A stretch of 9,783 nucleotides of DNA from Betaproteobacteria bacterium (GTDB taxonomy: Bacteria; Pseudomonadota; Gammaproteobacteria; Burkholderiales; SG8-41), in NCBI GenBank assembly GCA_023266245.1, contig JAHFRO010000082.1, positions 1 to 9,783 on the forward strand, given 5' to 3'. The position numbers and the translations under genes are program-made. The notes beneath the pieces are model-generated. The model had not been told where the DNA came from. It was given only the letters and a program-made list of their open reading frames with translations, and made no database searches. Of this stretch, positions 1 through 6,315 are shown piece after piece (the stretch's first letter is position 1; each line of letters starts with the position of its first letter).

Positions 1-1
1 T

Positions 2-460
2 TTGCAGCGAGTTAGTACAGCGCAGGTGGCGGTGGACGACGCGATCGTCGCCGCCATCAGCCGCGGGCTGCTGGTGCTGGTGGGCGTCGAGGCCGAAGAC
101 GGCAAGCCACAGGCTGACCGGCTGCTGGAACGCCTGCTCGGTTACCGCGTGTTCCCGGACACGGCAGGCAGGATGAACCTGTCGCTGCGCGATATCGGCG
201 GCGGACTCCTGCTGGTGCCGCAGTTCACGCTCGCCGCCGACACCGGGAAGGGCGCGCGACCGAGCTTTTCCACGGCAGCACCGCCCGAGATCGGGCGCGC
301 GCTGTTCGACTACCTGGTGCAGCGCGCACGCGAAGCGCACCCTGACGTCGCAAGCGGGCATTTCGGGGCAGAGATGCAGGTGACGCTCACCAACGACGGG
401 CCGGTCACCTTCTGGCTGCAGGTCGCGCCGCACCTGCGCTTGTCTGACGGAGCACCGTGA
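2..460 (+). CDS. dtd: D-aminoacyl-tRNA deacylase, 5' end cut by the window edge
   Basis: Dtd is a cytoplasmic homodimer that hydrolyses D-aminoacyl-tRNA (and Gly-tRNA(Ala)), keeping D-amino acids out of translation. The 152 visible residues align by eye along the whole Dtd family. They open at the QRV found about five residues into other members, so roughly four codons and the true start lie before the window; the TTG at position 2 should be an internal Leu codon. Visible marks are LLVLVGVE near the N-terminus, GYRVFPD, GRMNLS, the QFTLAADT catalytic segment followed by GxRPSF, and the C-terminal NDGPVTFWLQV containing the Gly-cisPro chirality-proofreading pair. The residue before QFTL is Pro, where E. 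coli has Ser; I believe this also occurs in relatives and does not imply loss of function. The TGA overlaps the GTG of the next small frame (GTGA), a sign of translational coupling. Confidence 0.95.
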   Translation: MQRVSTAQVAVDDAIVAAISRGLLVLVGVEAEDGKPQADRLLERLLGYRVFPDTAGRMNLSLRDIGGGLLLVPQFTLAADTGKGARPSFSTAAPPEIGRALFDYLVQRAREAHPDVASGHFGAEMQVTLTNDGPVTFWLQVAPHLRLSDGAP

Positions 461-573
461 GCAGCGGCGATACCGTGCATCGCGATCCGGTCCCGACGCC
501 AGGCCTAGTCGAGATGGCGTGGCAGTTTCTACGCCTGGGGGCGTTTGCGTTCGGCGGACTGGGCGCAACATAA
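457..573 (+). pseudogene. chrA: Probable remnant of a chromate transporter (ChrA) N-terminus
   Basis: A GTG overlapping the dtd stop opens a 38-residue frame that ends at TAA 571-573. Its second half reads MAWQFLRLGAFAFGGLGA. This matches the FLxLGxxxFGG signature at the start of the first membrane helix of ChrA/CHR-family chromate ion transporters, and the preceding polar leader has a typical length. Full ChrA proteins run about 180 residues (short forms) to 400 residues (long forms); here nothing recognisable follows the signature in any frame before the htpX promoter at 660. The likely history is a dtd-chrA operon that lost all but the first codons of chrA by deletion. The fragment cannot transport anything. 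Alternative: a chance short frame that merely resembles the motif. The position exactly overlapping the dtd stop argues against that. Confidence 0.55.
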
Positions 574-659
574 GCCTGTTCTGGCAGGGTGCCGCCGGCC
601 GCCCGGTACGAAATGTTATTTTTCCGTGATTTCAGCAAGATGCAGCCCAGGCACGGGCA

Positions 660-687
660 TTGAACTTGGCCGCACCGTCCCCATCTA
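660..687 (+). promoter_or_regulatory. Sigma-32 (RpoH) type heat-shock promoter of htpX
   Basis: TTGAAC at 660-665 is followed after 13 bases by CCCCATCTA at 679-687. The RpoH consensus is TTGAAA, a 13-14 base gap, then CCCCATNTA; the -10 element matches fully and the -35 differs at one base. Transcription would start near 694, giving a leader of about 28 nt before htpX. htpX is a known heat-shock gene in E. coli, which fits. Found by reading only; the start site is not measured. Confidence 0.75.
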
Positions 688-703
688 AAGAGCGAATCAA
701 GTT

Positions 704-712
704 GAAAGGGGT
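704..712 (+). promoter_or_regulatory. Ribosome binding site of htpX
   Basis: GAAAGGGGT lies 9 bases before the ATG at 722. It is purine-rich and well spaced and supports that start. Confidence 0.6.
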
Positions 713-721
713 CTAGCGCTG

Positions 722-1609
722 ATGAAGCGGATTTTTCTTTACGTAATCACCAACCTCGCCGTGCTCCTGGTGCTCAGCGTCACGCTGCGGCTGCTGGGAG
801 TGGACCAGATACTGGATCAGGAAGGCGTCGGGCTCAGCCTCGATGCGCTGCTCATCCTGGCGGCCGTGATCGGCTTCGGCGGCTCGCTGATTTCCCTTGC
901 TATTTCGAAATGGGCGGCGAGGATGATGACCGGCGCGCAGGTGATCGAGGTGCCGTCCAACATGACCGAGCGCTGGCTCACGGACACGGTGAAGCGCCAC
1001 GCCGAGAAGGCCGGCATCGGCATGCCGGAGGTGGCGATCTACGACGCGCCGGAGATCAACGCTTTTGCCACCGGCTGGAACCGCAACCACGCGCTGGTCG
1101 CGGTGAGCACGGGCCTGCTCAACAACATGAGCCAGGACGAGGCGGAGGCCGTGCTCGGCCACGAGATGACTCACGTGGCCAACGGCGACATGGTGACGCT
1201 CGCCCTGATCCAGGGCGTGGTCAATACTTTCGTCATCTTCCTCTCGCGCGTGGTGGGCTACGTGGTGGACCGCGTGGTGTTCAGGGTTGAGCGCGGCCAC
1301 GGCCCGGCGTTTTTCATCACCGTCATCATCGCGCAGCTGGTGCTCGGGATCCTGGCGAGCATCGTCGTGATGTGGTTCTCGCGCCAGCGCGAGTTCCGCG
1401 CGGATGCAGGCGGTGCCGCGCTCGCCGGGCGCCAGAAGATGATCGCCGCACTCGAGCGTCTCAAACTCAATCAAGAGCAATCGCAGCTGCCCACCCAGAT
1501 GGCGGCGTTCGGGATTTCCGGCGGCGGCGCTCACGGCCTGATGTACCTCTTCATGTCGCACCCGCCGCTCGAGGAGCGCATCGCGGCGCTGCGCGCCGCG
1601 GGGCAGTGA
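722..1609 (+). CDS. htpX: Heat-shock membrane zinc metalloprotease HtpX
   Basis: HtpX is an inner-membrane M48 zinc endopeptidase that cuts damaged membrane proteins and works alongside FtsH. The 295 residues match the usual length (E. coli 293). Two N-terminal membrane helices lie at about 4-24 and 41-62. The catalytic HEMTH is at 147-151 (zinc ligands H147 and H151, catalytic base E148). Two further hydrophobic segments lie at about 157-180 and 194-219, and the third zinc ligand is E224 in REFRAD. The C-terminus has the family's FMSHPPLEERIAAL. The ATG is supported by GAAAGGGG at 704-711 and by family alignment (MKRIFLYVITN). A sigma-32 promoter lies just upstream and an intrinsic terminator just downstream, so it is probably a monocistronic heat-shock unit. 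No key residue is missing. Confidence 0.97.
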   Translation: MKRIFLYVITNLAVLLVLSVTLRLLGVDQILDQEGVGLSLDALLILAAVIGFGGSLISLAISKWAARMMTGAQVIEVPSNMTERWLTDTVKRHAEKAGIGMPEVAIYDAPEINAFATGWNRNHALVAVSTGLLNNMSQDEAEAVLGHEMTHVANGDMVTLALIQGVVNTFVIFLSRVVGYVVDRVVFRVERGHGPAFFITVIIAQLVLGILASIVVMWFSRQREFRADAGGAALAGRQKMIAALERLKLNQEQSQLPTQMAAFGISGGGAHGLMYLFMSHPPLEERIAALRAAGQ

Positions 1610-1633
1610 GCCCGGTACGCCGCGTCTGATTCC

Positions 1634-1663
1634 GTGAGCGGTGAACGGTGAACGGTGAACAGT
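1634..1663 (+). repeat. Short tandem repeat, 7-bp unit GTGAACG
   Basis: Four consecutive heptamers (GTGAGCG, GTGAACG, GTGAACG, GTGAACA) sit between the htpX stop and its terminator. They are in a non-coding spacer. This is one of several short-unit arrays in the spacers of this window. Confidence 0.8.
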
Positions 1664-1705
1664 AGCGAAAGGCGTGAGTCCGTCGGATCACGCCTTTCGC
1701 TTTTT
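1664..1705 (+). terminator. Strong intrinsic terminator after htpX
   Basis: A perfect 14-bp stem pairs 1664-1677 (AGCGAAAGGCGTGA) with 1688-1701 around a 10-nt loop, and a run of T (1701-1705) follows. It lies 55 bases after the htpX stop. On the minus strand the stem is not followed by T residues, so it should act mainly on htpX rather than on the convergent AsmA-like gene. Confidence 0.9.
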
Positions 1706-1740
1706 CTAGTCCCGAGTACCGAGCCCCGAGCCCCTAGCCC
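1706..1740 (+). repeat. Short tandem repeat, 7-bp unit near CGAGCCC
   Basis: Five consecutive heptamers (CTAGTCC, CGAGTAC, CGAGCCC, CGAGCCC, CTAGCCC) fill the space between the htpX terminator and the end of the convergent AsmA-like gene at 1753. They form a second period-7 array, with a different unit from the one at 1634. Confidence 0.7.
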
Positions 1741-1752
1741 CGCTTTACCAGT

Positions 1753-4700
1753 CTACGGACGGAGCAGCGGCGTCTTCAGATTGCCGCCGACCGCGAGATT
1801 GCCCCGGGCGACGATCACTGATTTCGATCCCAGCTCGGCGCTGATGCGACCCGAGAGATCGCCGTTGGGTGCGACATCCACGTTGCCGTTCGCGCTCATC
1901 GGCCCGGAGGAGAGCCGCAGCTGGCGGTAGGAGTAATTCTTGCTGGTCACCTGCAGCGAACCGGTGAGATCGTTGAACGCGGTCTTGCCGCCGCGTAATC
2001 CGTCGCGCGAAGGCGTCTGAATGGCGCGCACGAGGTCCACATTGTTCAGCATGCCTTTCTCGATGTTGAAGCTCGCCTCCACTTTCGGCTCGGCGAACAG
2101 GTTCTCCAGCGTGGTGCTCTGCAGCGAATAATTCGCGTTGGCGTTGATTGAGCCGCTCGCGGAGAAGTCGCGCGTGAACATGGCCAGCAGTTGCCCGAGC
2201 TCGCCGTTGGCCAGGCTGAAATCGCCTTCGACGCGGATGACGTTGCCCCAGCTTGCCCTGGCGGTGCCTTTCACCGCGCCACGCCCGATCTTGCCTTCGA
2301 TGCTGGTGAGGCTGGCCTGCTGCTGCTCGATCACCGCCGCCACGGTCAGATCGTCGAAAGTGACCGCAGGACCCAGCGGCGGCTGCCAGGCGCGCGCCTC
2401 CAGATTGACGCGCAGCGTCTTGTCCTTCGGCGACAGGTCCACCCTGAGCTTGCCGTCGGAGAGCAGCGCCCGCTGCAGCGCGCCGTCGGCTCCCAGCGTG
2501 ACATCGGCATCAAAGGCGGGGATGTCGAGCGCCTTGACCGCGAGCCTGACCGACTTCAGCTTCAGACGCCGCACGTTGAGCGGTTGCGCGCCGGCCTGCG
2601 GCTTGATCCAGCCGGGGATCATGGCGAGAGCATCCTGCTCCACGCTCACCGAGTTGACCTCGACGTCGTCGAGATCCTTGGTGTCGGCAAGCAGCGCCAT
2701 CGGGCCGGCACCCACCACGATGTTCTCGATCTTGATCTCCTGCAGTTTGCCCACAGTGACCCGCTCGAGCGTCAACTGCGGCGAGGGCAGCAGCGCATAG
2801 CGCAGGTTGGAGATGGTGACCGGCACCTGCAGGCGCTGCGACATCGCCTGCTGCGCTGCCGGGATGTAGCCCGAGAGCGGGATGACGTGCAGCAGCCCGA
2901 TCGCCGCCGCGGTCAGCACCACCACGCCGATGCCCGCGACCTTGAGCCAGTTGGTCGGCTCCTTGGTGCGGTACGGAACCGCCGTCTCGCGCTCTTCCTC
3001 CTCGCGCTTCTTGCGTACCACCGCCGCGGCTTTCGCGCGCACCGCGGCTTCCTGCCGGTAGCGCACGTCGGCCTCCATCTCGGCGACCTCACGCGCCTTG
3101 AGCTCGGCAGCAACGCGCGCTTTTATCTCCCCGTCCGCCTTGGCGCGCATCTCGTGCTCGCTCATGACGCGCGCCACCGCTTCGGCCTTGGCGCGGTCCT
3201 CGGCATCGGCACGCGCGCGACGCTCGGCTTCCGCTTTGGCTTCGGCTTCAAACTTGGCGCGCGTCGCGGCGTCGGCCATCGCGCGCGACTGCGTCATCGC
3301 TTCTTCGGCCTGGCGCACGATGGCGGAAGCCGCAGCGCGCGCCTTGCGCCCGACATCCGTATTGTCGCCAGCGACTTCGCGCATCCTGTGCTCCGCTTCT
3401 TCGCGTACCTTGCGCGCACTTTCCGCCTGCCGCAGGGCTTCCTCGAGCGCGCGCTTCTCGGCCTCGGCCTTGGCGGCGAGCTCGGCATGCGCCTTGCGCT
3501 CGGCCTCCTCGCGCGCCTTGCGCTCGACTTCGACGCGAGCTTCGGCTTGCTCGCGCGCCTTGCGCTCGGCCTCGATCATGGCCTGGACTTCGGCGCGGGC
3601 CCGCGTTTCCGCTTCTTCCCGCGCCTTGGCGAGCGTTTCTTCGCGCGCCTTACGTTCGACCTCGGCCTTGGCTTCGGCTTCTTCACGCGCGCGTCGTGAC
3701 TGCTCTTGCAGCTCCTTCAGCTGGGCCTTGGAGCGTGCTTCCGCTTCCTCGCGTTCCTTGCGATTCTGTTCTTCGCGCGCCTTGTACTCGGCTTCCTCGC
3801 GCTGGCGCGCCTCGGCTTCGGCCTTCGCACGGCGCTCCGCTTCGACCCGCCCCTCTGCTTCGGTCCGTGCCTTGGCCTTGGCTTCCTCGAGCGCCTTCAT
3901 CGCCGCTTCCATACGCGCCCGGGCCTCGGTATCCCCTCCCACCGACTGAACGGCCGTTTTCGTTTCCGCTTCGGCCTTGGCCCGTGCGGCTTCCTCGGCC
4001 ATCGCGCGCGCCTGCACCACCGCCTCTTCGGCCGCTTTCGCGCGCGCTTCGGCCTCTTCGCGCGCCTTGTGTTCGGCTTCCTGGTGCGCCTTGATCTCGG
4101 CTTCAACCCTGGCGCGCTCTACGGCTTCCTGTTTGGCGCGCGCCTCGGCTTGGGAGAGGGCTTCCTGCAGCGCCTTCACCTGCGCGTCCACCGCCGTTTT
4201 CGCCTTCGTTTCGGCTTCGGCATGGGCCCGTGCTCCCACCTCGGCTTGGGCGCGTGCCTCGGCTTCCTCTGTCGCCTTGGTTTCGGCTGCGGCCGTGATT
4301 TCGGCCTCCGCCTTGGCGCGGACTTCCGCTTCGGCCCGCGCCTTGGCTTCGGCGTCCGCGCGCGCTTTCGCTTCCATCGCCGCCTTGATCCGGGCTTCGG
4401 CTTCCGCCTTGGCCTTGGCATCCGCTGCGGCCTTGGCCTCGGCCTCGGCCTTGACCCGCGCCTCGGTCGCGGCCCTGGCCGCCGCCTCGGCCTTGGCCTT
4501 GGCTTCGGCCTCGGCCTTGACCCTGGCCTCGGCCTGTGTGCGCGCGCGCGTCTCCACTTCCTGGCGCATTTTGGCTTCGGCGGCGGCACGCGCGGCGGAC
4601 TGCGCCCGCGCTTTGGCCTGGGCTTCGGATTTGGCCCTGGCTTCGGCTTCAGCATTGAGCCTGGCTACCACCTCGGGCGAGGTGAAGTCGAGGTCGGCAC

Positions 4701-4959
4701 CCTCGTCCTGCGCCGGGGGGGGCGCGGCCTTGGCGCTAGGGGAGGTGAAAATCTTGATGTAACCGTCGGCGACCAGCTTGTCGAGCGCCTCCTGCAGCTT
4801 CTGCTGCGGCATCCCGGACTTCTGCACCAGGTCCACGATGGTGGACTTGCCGTCAATCGAAAGAAACACCAGCCCGAGATCGCGCGGCAGCGTGATGGTC
4901 TTGTTCTTGATTTCCATGACGCCCTTGGACGTCTTGGTATAGACGGTCTGTGGATGCAT
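1753..4959 (-). CDS. Winged-helix-like / long coiled-coil / AsmA-like inner-membrane protein
   Basis: 1068 residues with four visible parts. Residues about 5-71 form a compact helical module with conserved-looking LPRDLGLVFLSIDGKST and LVADGYIKIF, in the style of a winged helix. Residues 96-660 are an almost uninterrupted Ala/Glu/Lys/Arg helix, predicted coiled coil. After NW (670-671) comes one membrane helix, about 672-695 (VAGIGVVVLTAAAIGLL). Residues 696-1068 resemble AsmA-family periplasmic domains, with a beta-rich pattern, the segment IEKGMLNNVDLVRAIQ and the end LAVGGNLKTPLLRP. By family rule the AsmA part lies in the periplasm, which puts the coiled coil in the cytoplasm. AsmA proteins are linked to lipid transfer and outer-membrane assembly; the role here is unknown. 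The ATG at 4959 has no clear ribosome site. It is preferred over Met15 because the N-terminal module begins before Met15. The gene is divergent from the HD gene. Confidence 0.85.
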   Translation of the reverse strand: MHPQTVYTKTSKGVMEIKNKTITLPRDLGLVFLSIDGKSTIVDLVQKSGMPQQKLQEALDKLVADGYIKIFTSPSAKAAPPPAQDEGADLDFTSPEVVARLNAEAEARAKSEAQAKARAQSAARAAAEAKMRQEVETRARTQAEARVKAEAEAKAKAEAAARAATEARVKAEAEAKAAADAKAKAEAEARIKAAMEAKARADAEAKARAEAEVRAKAEAEITAAAETKATEEAEARAQAEVGARAHAEAETKAKTAVDAQVKALQEALSQAEARAKQEAVERARVEAEIKAHQEAEHKAREEAEARAKAAEEAVVQARAMAEEAARAKAEAETKTAVQSVGGDTEARARMEAAMKALEEAKAKARTEAEGRVEAERRAKAEAEARQREEAEYKAREEQNRKEREEAEARSKAQLKELQEQSRRAREEAEAKAEVERKAREETLAKAREEAETRARAEVQAMIEAERKAREQAEARVEVERKAREEAERKAHAELAAKAEAEKRALEEALRQAESARKVREEAEHRMREVAGDNTDVGRKARAAASAIVRQAEEAMTQSRAMADAATRAKFEAEAKAEAERRARADAEDRAKAEAVARVMSEHEMRAKADGEIKARVAAELKAREVAEMEADVRYRQEAAVRAKAAAVVRKKREEEERETAVPYRTKEPTNWLKVAGIGVVVLTAAAIGLLHVIPLSGYIPAAQQAMSQRLQVPVTISNLRYALLPSPQLTLERVTVGKLQEIKIENIVVGAGPMALLADTKDLDDVEVNSVSVEQDALAMIPGWIKPQAGAQPLNVRRLKLKSVRLAVKALDIPAFDADVTLGADGALQRALLSDGKLRVDLSPKDKTLRVNLEARAWQPPLGPAVTFDDLTVAAVIEQQQASLTSIEGKIGRGAVKGTARASWGNVIRVEGDFSLANGELGQLLAMFTRDFSASGSINANANYSLQSTTLENLFAEPKVEASFNIEKGMLNNVDLVRAIQTPSRDGLRGGKTAFNDLTGSLQVTSKNYSYRQLRLSSGPMSANGNVDVAPNGDLSGRISAELGSKSVIVARGNLAVGGNLKTPLLRP
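2980..4674 (-). repeat. Low-complexity coding repeat for the Ala/Glu/Lys/Arg coiled coil
   Basis: About 1.7 kb of the AsmA-like gene is built from imperfect copies of AxAKAEAEARAK-like and KAREEAE-like peptides. On the plus strand these show as recurring CTTCGGC, GCCTTGG and GCGCGC blocks. The reading frame stays open throughout. The composition also opens long false frames on the other strand. Such tracts may change length by slippage or recombination and are error-prone in short-read assembly. Confidence 0.85.
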
Positions 4960-5186
4960 GGCTCAGATTTTTTCGAGTTTTTCGGTGCGACGCAATATCA
5001 CCGGCCACAACGCCGCACCGCAAGTTTTCCCTCAATCAGCCAGGCCGCGGGGTGTTGTTTCACCACCACACGGAAAGGCGTTTAGTTTCCGTATCTTGGC
5101 CGGCATTGCAATAATCCGTTCATTATAGTTTAATACGCCGCTAAATCTACCAACACGATAGATTTTCAAGTCCGGGGGCCAGGCCG
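4960..5186. promoter_or_regulatory. Divergent spacer with candidate promoters for the AsmA-like and HD genes
   Basis: This 227-bp spacer separates two divergent genes. An AT-rich patch at about 5106-5135 holds a perfect TATAAT on the minus strand (5127 down to 5122) but no good -35, which would give the AsmA-like gene a leader of about 160 nt. On the plus strand TTGCAA (5106-5111) and TTAATA (5130-5135) are 18 bases apart and could serve the HD gene. A 7-bp inverted repeat (5070-5076 ACGGAAA, 5086-5092 TTTCCGT) with a 9-nt gap could be an operator. All are weak by-eye calls. Confidence 0.3.
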
Positions 5187-6146
5187 ATGCGTGAACGCCG
5201 CAATGAATACGACGTTACCAACAGCGTGAACACCACCGATGCCCAGGACGTTTCCCAGACCGTCTGTCGCATCTACGAGAATCTCTACCAGCGGGACACG
5301 CCCAAGAATCTCGGCCAGGCCTTCGCGGACCAAACGGTCCTTTACCGGGGGGAGCGCCCTGGTTTCCATGAGTGCGAAACCAATTACCACGACGCCCAGC
5401 ACGTGCTGGACGTGACGCTGGCCATGGCGCGGCTGATGGACGGTTGCGTGCGCGCTACCAACGTCGAGACCCTCAACGAGCGGCTGTTCCGCCTTGGCAT
5501 CATCACTGCGCTCTACCACGACTGCGGTTACATCCGCCACCGCAAGGACACCAAGCACCAGAACGGCGCCGAGTACACGGCCGTGCACGTGTCGCGCGGC
5601 GCGCGCTTCCTGGAAGAGTACCTGCCCAAAATCGGCATGGGCGACCTCGCGCAGGCCGCTGCGCGCGTCATACACTTCACCGGTTATGAAATCCCGGTGG
5701 ACAAGATCCGCGTTCCCGGCCCGGAATTCCGCCTGATCGGCAACCTGCTCGGCAGCGCCGACATCCTGGCGCAGATGGCCGACCGGTGCTACCTCGAGAA
5801 GTGCTACGACCGGCTTTATCCCGAATTCGTGCGGGGGGGCATTGCCCGCAAGCGCCACCAGGACGGCAGCGAAGAAGTCCTCTTCGCCTCAGCCGCGGAT
5901 CTGATCTTCAAGACGCCGCGGTTCTACCAGGGCGCCACCAAGCGCCTCAAGCAGGACCTTGGCGGCTGCTACAACTACATCGAGGAATACTTCAACGGCC
6001 AGAACCTGTACTTCGACGAGCTCGAGAAGAACATCAACCACGCGCGCGCGATCGCGGTGGAAGGCGACATCTCGATGCTGCGCCGGCATCCGCCGTTGAC
6101 CACCGAGAAGAGCGAGACCGAGGAGCAGCAGTTGCGGTTGATCTGA
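5187..6146 (+). CDS. HD/PDEase-type metal-dependent phosphohydrolase
   Basis: 319 residues, soluble, with no signal peptide or membrane helix. It carries an HD-superfamily core: NYHDAQHVLDV at 66-76 (H68, H72), ALYHDCGYI at 108-116 (the H111-D112 pair), H134 and H163 as further candidate ligands, and SADILAQMAD at 190-199 for the distal Asp (D192). The YHxxxHxxxV plus HDxG spacing recalls 3',5'-cyclic nucleotide phosphodiesterase folds, so hydrolysis of a phosphoester or cyclic nucleotide is likely; the substrate cannot be read from the sequence. The N-terminal 60 residues and the C-terminal 100 (many Tyr, Phe and charged residues) are not recognised. The ATG at 5187 has only a weak purine stretch upstream (GGGGGCCAGG). 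The neighbour across the divergent spacer is the coiled-coil/AsmA gene; shared regulation is possible but unproven. Downstream is the CACAGAG inverted-repeat element. Confidence 0.8.
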   Translation: MRERRNEYDVTNSVNTTDAQDVSQTVCRIYENLYQRDTPKNLGQAFADQTVLYRGERPGFHECETNYHDAQHVLDVTLAMARLMDGCVRATNVETLNERLFRLGIITALYHDCGYIRHRKDTKHQNGAEYTAVHVSRGARFLEEYLPKIGMGDLAQAAARVIHFTGYEIPVDKIRVPGPEFRLIGNLLGSADILAQMADRCYLEKCYDRLYPEFVRGGIARKRHQDGSEEVLFASAADLIFKTPRFYQGATKRLKQDLGGCYNYIEEYFNGQNLYFDELEKNINHARAIAVEGDISMLRRHPPLTTEKSETEEQQLRLI

Positions 6147-6166
6147 CGTGGATGTTTCATAAAATC

Positions 6167-6304
6167 TACCACAGAGGCACAGAGACACGGAGAAAACAAG
6201 AGGTTACTGAATTTCGTTCCGATTCTCCCGTGGTAGGTGGGCTTACGCATTCTTTGTGGCCGATTGAATACAAATACTCTCTGTGCCTCTGTGTCTCTGT
6301 GGTG
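6167..6304. repeat. CACAGAG inverted-repeat (MITE-like) intergenic element
   Basis: The left arm at 6167-6194 contains three 8-bp units (CACAGAGG, CACAGAGA, CACGGAGA). The right arm at 6277-6304 is its reverse complement with about five differences over 28 bases. The 82-bp core is AT-richer than the flanks and codes for nothing convincing. Elements with CACAGAG/CTCTGTG arms are, to my knowledge, scattered through many environmental bacterial genomes and give familiar false peptides such as HRDTETQR and LCASV. It fills the spacer between two convergent genes, where the long hairpin could also end transcription both ways. No transposase gene is nearby. Confidence 0.75.
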
Positions 6305-6315
6305 AAAAATCCGGA

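Noticed and set aside
405..638. 77-codon minus-strand frame in the dtd-htpX spacer
   Set aside because: Overlaps the end of dtd, has no ribosome site, and shows no recognisable feature.
713..1561. 282-codon minus-strand frame over htpX, His/Arg/Ala-rich
   Set aside because: htpX is certain on the plus strand. The antisense frame is an open shadow with no family features.
2191..3699. 502-codon open frame on the plus strand, Leu/Arg/Phe/Gly/His-rich
   Set aside because: It lies wholly antisense to the AsmA-like gene. Its composition is what GC-rich alanine-, glutamate- and lysine-rich code gives on the other strand, and it shows no recognisable domain.
2980..4674. Repeated blocks considered as a CRISPR array or non-coding satellite
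   Set aside because: The repeats are irregular, have no constant spacers, and keep one long reading frame with a coherent coiled-coil peptide.
3706..5085. 459-codon plus-strand open frame rich in GLGFGLG
   Set aside because: It is the antisense shadow of the coiled-coil repeat, a low-complexity artefact with no good start site. The same holds for the Ala/Ser-rich frames at 3098-3949 and 3977-4762.
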